Below are positions 1-8,032 of a stretch of DNA of 64,000 nt, in pieces. The DNA comes from Oscillospiraceae bacterium (GTDB taxonomy: Bacteria; Bacillota; Clostridia; Oscillospirales; CAG-272), in NCBI GenBank assembly GCA_015064735.1, contig SVRP01000002.1, positions 146,591-210,590 of the forward strand, read 5' to 3'. The notes under the pieces were generated by a model that saw nothing but the letters and a program-made list of their open reading frames with translations, searched no databases and was not told the DNA's origin. Within the stretch, counting starts at the first letter, position 1, and every line of letters begins with the position of its first letter. The position numbers and the translations under genes were made by a program.

Positions 1-354
1 GATAAATCTAAAAATTCAGATGAAAACTCAGCAATAGTAGATATAATCAACAACTCAGGTGCCGATATCCTATTTGTATGTTTTGGAGCACCTATGCAGG
101 AAATTTGGATAGAACAAAATTCCGACCGTCTTTTATACGTGAAATTATCAATGGGTCTTGGAGGCTGTCTCGACGTATGGTCGGGTAATGTTCCCAGAGC
201 ACCCAAAATTATGAGAAGCTTAGGGTTAGAATGGCTATACAGAATAGTTCGTCAGCCTAAAAGATTAAGACGTCTTCCAAATCTCGTAGGATTTCTTTTT
301 GCGGTTATGAAGCAATCACGTATAAGTCAAAAAAAAGAACGCAGGGAGAACTGA
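1..354 (+). CDS. WecG/TagA/CpsF family glycosyltransferase, C-terminal part (5' truncated by window)
   Basis: Frame 1 is open from base 1 (DKSKNSDENSAIVDIINNSGADILFVCFGAPMQEIWI...); the motifs GAPMQE and GGCLDVWSGNVPRAPKIMRSLGLEWLYRIVRQPKRLRR are typical of the WecG/TagA family. Confidence 0.88.
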   Translation, partial: DKSKNSDENSAIVDIINNSGADILFVCFGAPMQEIWIEQNSDRLLYVKLSMGLGGCLDVWSGNVPRAPKIMRSLGLEWLYRIVRQPKRLRRLPNLVGFLFAVMKQSRISQKKERREN

Positions 355-371
355 TTCTTTCCCTGCGCTTT
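340..371 (+). terminator. Rho-independent terminator overlapping the stop codon
   Basis: GCAGGGA...TCCCTGC hairpin followed by gcttttt. Confidence 0.6.
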
Positions 372-383
372 TTAATTTATGAA

Positions 384-629
384 TTACTCTTTTATAAACC
401 TCTCAAACTCATTGTAATAATCATTATCCATAACAAGTCTGAGATCATCCCAATTAAGCTTTTTCGCAAGAATAACACCGAGAAGGCTCTTTGCATTAAC
501 AGCAAACTTATTTCCGCTCTGCAGCGTTATTTTTCCTTTCAGAGGAGATGAAATAGCTACAAGCTTCTTCACATCATCCATGGTGTCAATCTCTACTTTA
601 TATACGTATTTTGTTCCGTTAACTATCAT
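384..629 (-). CDS. Small HPr-fold-like protein lacking the phosphorylatable His motif
   Basis: 81 aa; KLVAISSPLKGKITLQSGNKFAVNAKSLLGVI resembles the HPr helix/strand pattern (SLLGV), but the N-terminal His region is absent. Confidence 0.55.
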   Translation of the reverse strand: MIVNGTKYVYKVEIDTMDDVKKLVAISSPLKGKITLQSGNKFAVNAKSLLGVILAKKLNWDDLRLVMDNDYYNEFERFIKE

Positions 630-795
630 TTTGAATTCATCCTTTCTGTTGATCTAAAAAGAATTTTTCGATGTCAATTTATCCCTTGACACCCATATTC
701 TACATTTTAATTGTTGCCAGACCATGAACATGTATTTAATTTTTTGTAAAATTGCACAAACGCAATTCAGAACAAATGTGCAATGTGAACAAAAA

Positions 796-1566
796 TCATT
801 TGCTTTCACCGCTCTTATCCTTGTTGTGCCCCGATTTCTGAATTTTTTTGTATACGAGATATCCTATACCACTCACGACCGCCGTTATCATTAGAAAGAG
901 AATTGCTCTTTTGAAATTCTGATTTCCAATAGCACCGCCGCTAAGCGTTGACGTAATAATCGAGGGAAATCTACACAAGGTAGTAAGAAGAAGATACAGC
1001 GGAATGCTCATTTCCGTAAGACCGATTATATAGGTAATGAGATCCTTTGGGGTTCCCGGAATAAGGAACAGTAGCACAACGAAAAAATTTCTTTTTTTAT
1101 GGTTATTTATGATCGGAAGCGATTCAAGCTTTTCTCTGGAATAAAAGGATTCTACAAGCTTTCTTCCAAAACGTCTTGCCAGAAGTATTGCAATAATGCT
1201 TCCAAGCGTACTGCCTATTATGCAAAGCACTGCCCCCCATAACGGACCGAAAGCATACCCCGCCGCTATTTCTACGACCTCCCCGGGTATAAATGCAATT
1301 ATTACCTGAACAGCGCATAAAACAACCATTACAAGAGCGCTTGCTACAGGATATTTTGATGTTACCGAGCGAACAAGATTTTCATCCAGTTCCCTTTGAA
1401 GCTTTCCGAGAATTATGATACCAACAACAGTAAGCACACACATTACAATAGAAATAACCGAAATAATAAGAGCGGCTTTCTTTTTTGTATAGTGTCCTCT
1501 GTCTTCTATTTCCTTATCAGCGAACATTTGCTTGACTTTTTCGCCTTTTTGACTCATAATTCTCAC
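796..1566 (-). CDS. TVP38/TMEM64 (SNARE-associated/DedA-like) membrane protein
   Basis: Multi-TM; FIPGEVVEIAAGYAFGPLWGAVLCIIGSTLGSIIAILLARRFGRKLVE and FLIPGTPKDLITYIIGLT are characteristic. Confidence 0.85.
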   Translation of the reverse strand: MRIMSQKGEKVKQMFADKEIEDRGHYTKKKAALIISVISIVMCVLTVVGIIILGKLQRELDENLVRSVTSKYPVASALVMVVLCAVQVIIAFIPGEVVEIAAGYAFGPLWGAVLCIIGSTLGSIIAILLARRFGRKLVESFYSREKLESLPIINNHKKRNFFVVLLFLIPGTPKDLITYIIGLTEMSIPLYLLLTTLCRFPSIITSTLSGGAIGNQNFKRAILFLMITAVVSGIGYLVYKKIQKSGHNKDKSGESK

Positions 1567-1654
1567 CTCCGTTCCAGACTACTATATTATGATAACACAA
1601 AAAAACATCTTTTGCAAAGATTTTTGAAATTTTTTATAAAAAATATTTTTTCTA

Positions 1655-1683
1655 TTGACAAAATAAGACATTTATGTTAGAAT
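1655..1683 (+). promoter_or_regulatory. Sigma-A promoter for the glycine riboswitch/AGCS transcript
   Basis: TTGACA (1655-1660) N17 TAGAAT (1678-1683). Confidence 0.7.
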
Positions 1684-1732
1684 AGTACGGTATTCCGTTG
1701 AGGCTTTCGGGATTGAAAAAAACCGACTGCTG

Positions 1733-1832
1733 AGGAGCTTTGGAGAATCTCGCATCAATGCGAGTGCCGAAGGTGCAAGGCTTTTTAAAAAGCCGAATCT
1801 CTCAGGCAAAAGGACAAAGCATTTTACACTCT
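1733..1832 (+). ncRNA. Glycine riboswitch aptamer (gcvT-type, apparently single complete aptamer)
   Basis: TGGAGAATCTCGCATCAATGCGAGTGCCGAAGGTGCAAG...GAATCTCTCAGGCAAAAGGACAAAG matches the glycine aptamer consensus (GGAGA / CCGAAGG..GCAA / CTCTCAGGCAAAAGGAC). Confidence 0.88.
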
Positions 1833-1860
1833 CTTGAGGTAAATATGTTTTTTCTGCGCC

Positions 1861-1886
1861 ATTGAGAAGTCTCAATGGTTTTTTAT
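1861..1886 (+). terminator. Intrinsic terminator of the glycine riboswitch expression platform
   Basis: CCATTGAGA-AG-TCTCAATGG followed by TTTTTT, between the aptamer and the AGCS CDS. Confidence 0.85.
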
Positions 1887-1911
1887 TTTATTTCACTTTT
1901 AGGAGGCTTTC

Positions 1912-3381
1912 ATGCAAGCTATTTCAGATTTCTTACTACCAATTGCCGCAAAGATTAATCAGTATCTTTCGGACTACATCCTCTTTTTTCTTCTCGTAGG
2001 TATAGGACTTTTCTATACTGTAAGAACACGTTTTGTACAGGTTCGTTGCTTCGGCGAAGGCATGAAAAAGGTCTTTGGCGGTCTTTCCCTCAGAGGCGGA
2101 AAGCAAAACGGCGGTCTTTCATCCTTCCAAGCACTCGCAACCGCCATTGCGGCTCAGGTAGGTACGGGTAACATTGTCGGTGCCTGCGGCGCAATTCTCA
2201 TAGGCGGTCCCGGAGCAATCTTCTGGATGTGGCTTATCGCATTCTTTGGAATGGCTACCATTTATTCCGAGGCTGTTCTTGCTCAGCAGACAAAGGAGAT
2301 TCAGGAGGACGGCTCGGTTCTCGGAGGTCCTGTTTACTACATCAAAAAAGCATTCAAGGGTCCCTTCGGAAAAGTACTTGCAGGTTTCTTTGCAGTAGCG
2401 ATCACCTTGGCTCTCGGATTTATGGGAGCTATGGTTCAGTCCAACTCTATTGCATCTTCCGTTAATACCGCATCCAATGAATTTATCCCTGTTTGGGTAA
2501 TTGGTATTGTACTTGCTGTTATCTGCGCGTTTATATTTATCGGCGGTGTTCAGAGAATCGCATCTGTTGCAGAAAAGATCGTTCCCATTATGGCGGTGGT
2601 ATATCTCGTAATAGGCATTGTTATTCTTGGAATAAACGTAAAAGAAATTCCCGAGACCTTCGGTATGATATTCAAGTACGCATTTAAGCCGAACGCTCTT
2701 CTCGGCGGTGCGCTCGGCGCAGCAATCAAGGCGGCAATAAGCCAAGGTGTTAAGAGAGGTCTCTTCTCCAACGAAGCAGGTATGGGTTCTACTCCCCATG
2801 CACATGCGCAGGCGAAGGTTAAAACACCTCACGACCAGGGTGTAGTTGCCATGATTGGTGTATTTATAGACACATTCGTTGTTCTTACTATTACAGCTCT
2901 TGTTGTTATATCTACCCTTTATGCAGGAAACGGTCCTCTCGGTACTGAAGCGGGCTTGGCAGCAAACGGTATAACGGGTGCGCTTACTAAGGCAAACCTC
3001 ATGCAATCTGCAGTAGGCACCGCTCTTGGAAGCGAAGTTGCAGGAAACATAATCATTGCAGTATGTCTTACCTTCTTCGCGTTCACTACGATTATAAGCT
3101 GGAACTTCTTCGGCAGACAGAACATACAGTACCTTGTCGGCAAGAAATCAAGCAACGTAGCTGTTATCGTATACTCGGTTGTAGCTATTGCGTTTATATT
3201 CCTTGGCTCTGTTCTTCAGAATGACCTCGTTTGGGAGCTTACCGATATGTTCAACAACCTCATGGTAATCCCCAACGTTTTAGCTCTTGCCTTCCTCTCT
3301 AAATTCGTTGTTGACGAGGCTTCCTCCGCATATGCGCGCAAAAAGGAAGCTAAGGCTGAAAAGAAGGCTCTTAAGAAATAA
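1912..3381 (+). CDS. Alanine/glycine:cation symporter family (AGCS) protein
   Basis: 489 aa; QVGTGNIVGACGAILIGGPGAIFWMW and GLFSNEAGMGSTPHAHA are AGCS signatures. Confidence 0.95.
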   Translation: MQAISDFLLPIAAKINQYLSDYILFFLLVGIGLFYTVRTRFVQVRCFGEGMKKVFGGLSLRGGKQNGGLSSFQALATAIAAQVGTGNIVGACGAILIGGPGAIFWMWLIAFFGMATIYSEAVLAQQTKEIQEDGSVLGGPVYYIKKAFKGPFGKVLAGFFAVAITLALGFMGAMVQSNSIASSVNTASNEFIPVWVIGIVLAVICAFIFIGGVQRIASVAEKIVPIMAVVYLVIGIVILGINVKEIPETFGMIFKYAFKPNALLGGALGAAIKAAISQGVKRGLFSNEAGMGSTPHAHAQAKVKTPHDQGVVAMIGVFIDTFVVLTITALVVISTLYAGNGPLGTEAGLAANGITGALTKANLMQSAVGTALGSEVAGNIIIAVCLTFFAFTTIISWNFFGRQNIQYLVGKKSSNVAVIVYSVVAIAFIFLGSVLQNDLVWELTDMFNNLMVIPNVLALAFLSKFVVDEASSAYARKKEAKAEKKALKK

Positions 3382-3440
3382 TTCAATATAACATACTTGA
3401 TATGCTTGAAACGCAACAATAAAAAAGGAAAATTTATATT

Positions 3441-3863
3441 ATGATGACAGTTAAAAAGTACTGTGAAGAAAACAATTTAGACCCCGATAAGGTATTTGAT
3501 ATGGTATTGGGCGAGAGCGGCAGTATCTTGCCCAAAGCCAAAGGGTTCACAGGATATATTGTAGAGATCAAAGACCACTGTTTGGATTGTAACAATGACA
3601 AATTTAACGTGTTCCATAAGGAGATACCGTTTTCATCCTTCCAAAAAGCTGAGTTCGGTATCGGTAGCGGACAGCTTTGGCTTCAGTGTATTGTTGACGG
3701 AGAATCTTTCGTTTTTTGTTCCACAAGAAAAAATTGGAAATCTCCCGCCGCAAAATTAATTCTTGAGAAAATCGGTGAGCACACCGAAATTTTGGGAATG
3801 GATGACTACAATAAGTTTATGGGAAAATTCTTCCTGTTTTACATGATCAAATATGCTTGGTAA
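3441..3863 (+). CDS. Hypothetical protein (140 aa)
   Basis: Isolated ORF between the AGCS gene and the metH convergent terminator; no recognised motif. Confidence 0.6.
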   Translation: MMTVKKYCEENNLDPDKVFDMVLGESGSILPKAKGFTGYIVEIKDHCLDCNNDKFNVFHKEIPFSSFQKAEFGIGSGQLWLQCIVDGESFVFCSTRKNWKSPAAKLILEKIGEHTEILGMDDYNKFMGKFFLFYMIKYAW

Positions 3864-3896
3864 TATAACTGTTACCCGATATAAGCTATACTTAGC

Positions 3897-3932
3897 AAAA
3901 AGAGCTATCTCAAATTTGAGACAGCTCTTTTT
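3897..3932. terminator. Bidirectional hairpin terminator (TCTCAAATTTGAGA core)
   Basis: AAAAAGAGCTATCTCAAATTTGAGACAGCTCTTTTT between convergent genes. Confidence 0.8.
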
Positions 3933-3957
3933 GATTTTCGGTATGTTATAACAACTT

Positions 3958-6357
3958 TTATTTTACAATCTCCTCCGCATATCTAACGGCTTCCATTGCA
4001 TCCTTGGCGTACTTATCCGCACCGATTGTATCAGCATATTCCTGAGTAAGCACTGCACCTCCGACTATGACCTTACACCACGGAGTTTCCTTACGAATCA
4101 GTTTTATGGTTTCTTCCATGGCGGGGACCGTTGTTGTCATAAGTGCGCTGAGACCTACTATAGGCGCATTCGTTTCTTTAACCGCTTCAACTATACTTTC
4201 GGGAGCTACGTCGCGTCCAAGATCAAGAACGGAATATCCGTAATTTTCAAGAAGTAGCTTTACGATATTTTTCCCTATATCATGTATATCACCCTTAACA
4301 GTTGCAATAACGATTCTTCCCTTTTCTGCTTCTTCGCTTCCGCTCATTTTTTCCTTTATGACCTCAAAGGCAGACTGCGCCGCCTCGGCACTCATAAGAA
4401 GCTGAGGCAGATATACCGTTTTATTTTCAAAGCCCACACCGACAATATTCAAGGCGGGAATTATTTCTTTTTCTACTATTTCAAGCGGTTCACTGTTATC
4501 TTTTAGCATTTTTTCCGTAAGAATTCCCGCCTGGTCCTTTAACCCCTTGATTATAGCGTTTTGGAGCTCCGAGGAGAACTCCTCCTTTGTCATCTGCTTT
4601 TCGGGTGTGGCTGTTACCTGAACAGTTTGTGGCAGCTTTTCCGCAAAGCCTATATATTCTGAGCAGTTAGGGTCAAGTCCCACAAGAGCCTTGTATGAAT
4701 AATAAGCCTTCATCATTTCATCGGAATAGGGATTCATTATAGCCGCAGAAAGACCTTGACCAAGGCAAAGCGTAAAGAAGGCAGTATTTACTGTCTCCCT
4801 GCCCGGAAGTCCGAACGACACGTTGGAAACGCCCAGTGTAGTTTTACATCCAAGCTCTTCCTTTATAAGCTTTACCGCTTTCATTGTCTCCTTTGCCGCC
4901 TTATTATCGGCGCTTATTGTCAGCGCGAGGGGGTCAAAGATAATATCCTTTTTCTGTATTCCGTATTTTTGAGCCTCTTCAAGAATACGTTTTGCAATTT
5001 CAACTCTTTCCTCAGCGGTATCGGGAATTCCCCTTTCGTCAAGGGTGAGAGCAACCACAAGACCGCCGTATTTTTTTGCTAATGGGAATATTTCGTCCAT
5101 GCTTTCTTTTTTTCCGTTTACAGAGTTAAGCATAGCTTTTCCGTTATAGAGTCTCAATGCTTTTTCCATAGCTACGGGATCGGACGTATCTATCTGCAAA
5201 GGAAGGTCGATTATTGCCTGAAGCTCCTTTACTGCAAGAGTCAGCATTTCTTTCTCGTCAATTTCGGGAAGTCCTACATTAACATCAAGTATATGAGCGC
5301 CCTTTTCCTGCTGATTGATCCCCTCTTTAAGAATATAACCTATATCACGGCTTCGCAAAGCATCCTTGAATCGTTTTTTACCCGTGGGATTTATTCTTTC
5401 GCCTATAAGAACGGGACTGTTTTCAAAGTACACAGCGTGGGTATATGAGGACACGCAGGTAATATTCTTTTTTGACATGGAAACTGTTGGGATTTTATTC
5501 GTTCTTTCAACTGTTTTCGAAATATATTCCGGAGTCGTTCCGCAACACCCTCCCACAGCGCGAACACCCTTTTCTATCAGTGATGATACCTCTGAGGCGA
5601 ATTCATCGGGGCTTACATCGTAAACGGTTTTGCCCTTTAATGCTCTCGGCAGACCCGCGTTGGGTTTAAGTATAACGGGAATCGAGGAAAGCTTCAGATA
5701 TTCCTCTACCACACCGCTAAGCGCTTTGGGACCCAAAGAGCAATTTACACCTATTGCGTCTGCGCCGAGTCCCTCAAGCATAGCAACCATGGCTCCCGCA
5801 TCTGCACCCGTCATAAGCTTTCCGTCCTCACCGTAAGCATTTGAAACGAACACCGGCAAATCGCAGCTTTCCTTCGCCGCAAGAAGTGCCGCTTTGGTCT
5901 CGTAGCTGTCGTTCATCGTTTCAATAAATATAAGGTCTACACCGTACTTAACTCCGAGCTTTACCGTTTCGGAGAAAATGAAAACTGCATCCTCAAAATC
6001 AAGATCTCCGTATGGCTTAAGCATTCTTCCCGTAGGACCTATATCCAGTGCCACCCATTTTTCATGAGGGGTGTTGCTCTCTCTTGCAGCTGCCTTTGCA
6101 AGTTCAACCGCCGCCTCGATTACAGAATCAAGCTCGTCCACCGAAAATTTAAGCAGATTTGCCCCAAAAGTATTGGTATTTACTACGTTACTTCCCGCAT
6201 CATAATAGTCTCTGTGTATTTTTTTGATTATCTCAGGGCTGGTCAGATTCCACCTTTCGGGAAGCTCACCGGGCTTCAGCCCCTGCGACTGAAGCAGTGT
6301 TCCCATACCTCCGTCAAGGTATAAAGTATTATTCTTTATATACTCGGTTATTTTCAT
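3958..6357 (-). CDS. metH: Cobalamin-dependent methionine synthase (Hcy-methyltransferase, pterin-binding and B12 modules; no reactivation domain)
   Basis: 799 aa; LYLDGGMGTLLQ, GGCCGTTPEYI, pterin-binding domain (GERINPTGKKRFKD), B12 motif DIHDIGKNIVKLLL. Confidence 0.93.
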   Translation of the reverse strand: MKITEYIKNNTLYLDGGMGTLLQSQGLKPGELPERWNLTSPEIIKKIHRDYYDAGSNVVNTNTFGANLLKFSVDELDSVIEAAVELAKAAARESNTPHEKWVALDIGPTGRMLKPYGDLDFEDAVFIFSETVKLGVKYGVDLIFIETMNDSYETKAALLAAKESCDLPVFVSNAYGEDGKLMTGADAGAMVAMLEGLGADAIGVNCSLGPKALSGVVEEYLKLSSIPVILKPNAGLPRALKGKTVYDVSPDEFASEVSSLIEKGVRAVGGCCGTTPEYISKTVERTNKIPTVSMSKKNITCVSSYTHAVYFENSPVLIGERINPTGKKRFKDALRSRDIGYILKEGINQQEKGAHILDVNVGLPEIDEKEMLTLAVKELQAIIDLPLQIDTSDPVAMEKALRLYNGKAMLNSVNGKKESMDEIFPLAKKYGGLVVALTLDERGIPDTAEERVEIAKRILEEAQKYGIQKKDIIFDPLALTISADNKAAKETMKAVKLIKEELGCKTTLGVSNVSFGLPGRETVNTAFFTLCLGQGLSAAIMNPYSDEMMKAYYSYKALVGLDPNCSEYIGFAEKLPQTVQVTATPEKQMTKEEFSSELQNAIIKGLKDQAGILTEKMLKDNSEPLEIVEKEIIPALNIVGVGFENKTVYLPQLLMSAEAAQSAFEVIKEKMSGSEEAEKGRIVIATVKGDIHDIGKNIVKLLLENYGYSVLDLGRDVAPESIVEAVKETNAPIVGLSALMTTTVPAMEETIKLIRKETPWCKVIVGGAVLTQEYADTIGADKYAKDAMEAVRYAEEIVK

Positions 6358-6358
6358 T

Positions 6359-6955
6359 TTATATCCTCTTTATTCCTATAATTGCTGTTACAGATTTTGT
6401 CGGTATCATAAGAAAGCTTTCATTCAGTGCAAGTCCAATATTTTTCGAACATTCCAAAGCATTGAAAACATCCTTTTGAAGCTCTATGGACAGATCTCCG
6501 TAGCCTGCACTGAATCTTTGGCTTATATACAGCCCTTCGGCTCTCAGTGTGTCTTCAAAGGCATCGCAAAGAGCCTCTATTCTCTCTGCGCCTATTGCTT
6601 GAAGCATATGTGCTTTTGCAGGTGAAATTGCCGAATAACGCGAAATAAGTCTGTCAAGCTCGATTCCGACGGTAGCCGCAAAAAGCACTATTTGTTTGTA
6701 ACCGCAAAGCCGTTTTTTTAAGCTATTGGAATTAACCGTTGTAAAACCTAAATCAAGTGCATTGTCAATTTCTTTTATGGAAAATCTCTTATAACAAAGC
6801 TTGTAATTAAGTTTCCCGTCAACTAACTTAAGACACTCGTTAAGTAACTCAAGAGTACTTTCATCCGCTTCACCGCGAACCCCTACATATCTTAGTATTT
6901 CTTTTTTATCCGCAGGTTTGACTGATATATTGGCTGTTTTAATTATCTCGATCAT
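6359..6955 (-). CDS. Vitamin B12-dependent methionine synthase activation-domain protein (stand-alone)
   Basis: 198 aa; RYVGVRGEADESTLELLNECL and QAIGAERIEALCDAFEDTLR...RFSAGYGDLSIELQ are MetH activation domain-like; lies between metF and metH. Confidence 0.85.
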   Translation of the reverse strand: MIEIIKTANISVKPADKKEILRYVGVRGEADESTLELLNECLKLVDGKLNYKLCYKRFSIKEIDNALDLGFTTVNSNSLKKRLCGYKQIVLFAATVGIELDRLISRYSAISPAKAHMLQAIGAERIEALCDAFEDTLRAEGLYISQRFSAGYGDLSIELQKDVFNALECSKNIGLALNESFLMIPTKSVTAIIGIKRI

Positions 6956-7830
6956 TTTCCTATTATATCCGAGAGATTATTTCGGATAGCCTCCGCTACG
7001 TCGGGCTTGTTCATTGAATATACGTGCACGTTGGTTATTCCGTTAGCAAAAAGGTCTATAATCTGATCAGTAGCGTAAGCAATACCCGCTTGCTTCATGG
7101 CATCGGGAGTATCACCGAATTTGTCAACGAGAGCCTTAAAGCGTTGAGGAACAAAAGAACCCGACAGCTTTACCGCCCTTTCGACCTGATTTGCGTTGGT
7201 AATAGGCATTATTCCCGGAATTATGGGAACGGTTATCCCAGCCTCGCGTATCTTGTATAAAAAGTTATAAAGAAGATTGTTATCAAAAAACATCTGTGTA
7301 GTAAGGAAGGCACAGCCTGCGTCAACCTTTTCTTTAAGATACTTAATATCTTCTCTTTGATTTGAACTTTCGGGGTGTATTTCGGGATAACAAGCCGCAC
7401 CGATGCAAAAATCTGCGCACGATTCACGAAGCTCCCTTACAAGCTCAACGGCGTGTGTATAATCCCATTTGCTACGGTCCGTACCCTCAAGCTCAGAAGG
7501 AATATCTCCTCGCAGTGCCATTACGTTTTCGATACCCGCCGCCTTTATATCCTCTATTCTCTGCTTTACGGTGTCTTTGGTTGATGAAACACAGGTAAGG
7601 TGTGCAAGAGTGGGTACTCCGTAAGTCTGCTTTATATTTTTGGCAATATCAAGAGTATATTTACTTGTTCCGCCGCCCGCTCCGTATGTAACGCTCATAA
7701 AGGACGGCTTTAGCTTTGCAATTTCTTCAGTTGCATGCTTCACACTCTCAAATGCCGTATCATTTTTTGGAGGGAAAACCTCAAAAGATAAGGATAATTT
7801 ATTTTTTTCAAAAATTTCTGTCAGCTTCAT
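6952..7830 (-). CDS. metF: Methylenetetrahydrofolate reductase
   Basis: LSFEVFPPKND, SVTYGAGGGTS, HLTCV, ALRGD motifs. Confidence 0.95.
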   Translation of the reverse strand: MKLTEIFEKNKLSLSFEVFPPKNDTAFESVKHATEEIAKLKPSFMSVTYGAGGGTSKYTLDIAKNIKQTYGVPTLAHLTCVSSTKDTVKQRIEDIKAAGIENVMALRGDIPSELEGTDRSKWDYTHAVELVRELRESCADFCIGAACYPEIHPESSNQREDIKYLKEKVDAGCAFLTTQMFFDNNLLYNFLYKIREAGITVPIIPGIMPITNANQVERAVKLSGSFVPQRFKALVDKFGDTPDAMKQAGIAYATDQIIDLFANGITNVHVYSMNKPDVAEAIRNNLSDIIGK

Positions 7831-7910
7831 AATTATTCCTCATAAAATGTGATTTATTGCTTTACATTGTATCACAAAAATGTATACAAATCAAGCGTTT
7901 TATTATAACC

Positions 7911-7950
7911 TTGTATTTTTTTATTAAAACTTTGCATTTTTTTATTAAAA
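7911..7950 (+). repeat. Tandem 19-bp imperfect direct repeat, 21-bp period
   Basis: TTGTATTTTTTTATTAAAA (7911-7929) and TTGCATTTTTTTATTAAAA (7932-7950), 1 mismatch. Confidence 0.75.
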
Positions 7951-7962
7951 TGCATGAAGCTA

Positions 7963-7992
7963 TTGAAACTACAATCCTTTTTATGTTACAAT
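7963..7992 (+). promoter_or_regulatory. Putative promoter of the GH-like gene
   Basis: TTGAAA (7963-7968) N18 TACAAT (7987-7992). Confidence 0.5.
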
Positions 7993-8032
7993 TTACAAAA
8001 GTTTTTAATGTAAAATTTCAGGAGGAAAAGCT

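Noticed and set aside
1-354. Start at ATG 94 for the first CDS
   Set aside because: The frame is open to base 1 and encodes conserved upstream residues, so the gene is truncated by the window edge.
2119-3006. 295-aa minus-strand ORF antisense to the AGCS symporter
   Set aside because: Shadow ORF; Cys/Asn/Arg/Tyr-rich translation with no domain pattern.
7911-7950. Possible mini CRISPR array
   Set aside because: Only two AT-rich 19-bp units with a 2-nt gap and no spacers or cas genes.
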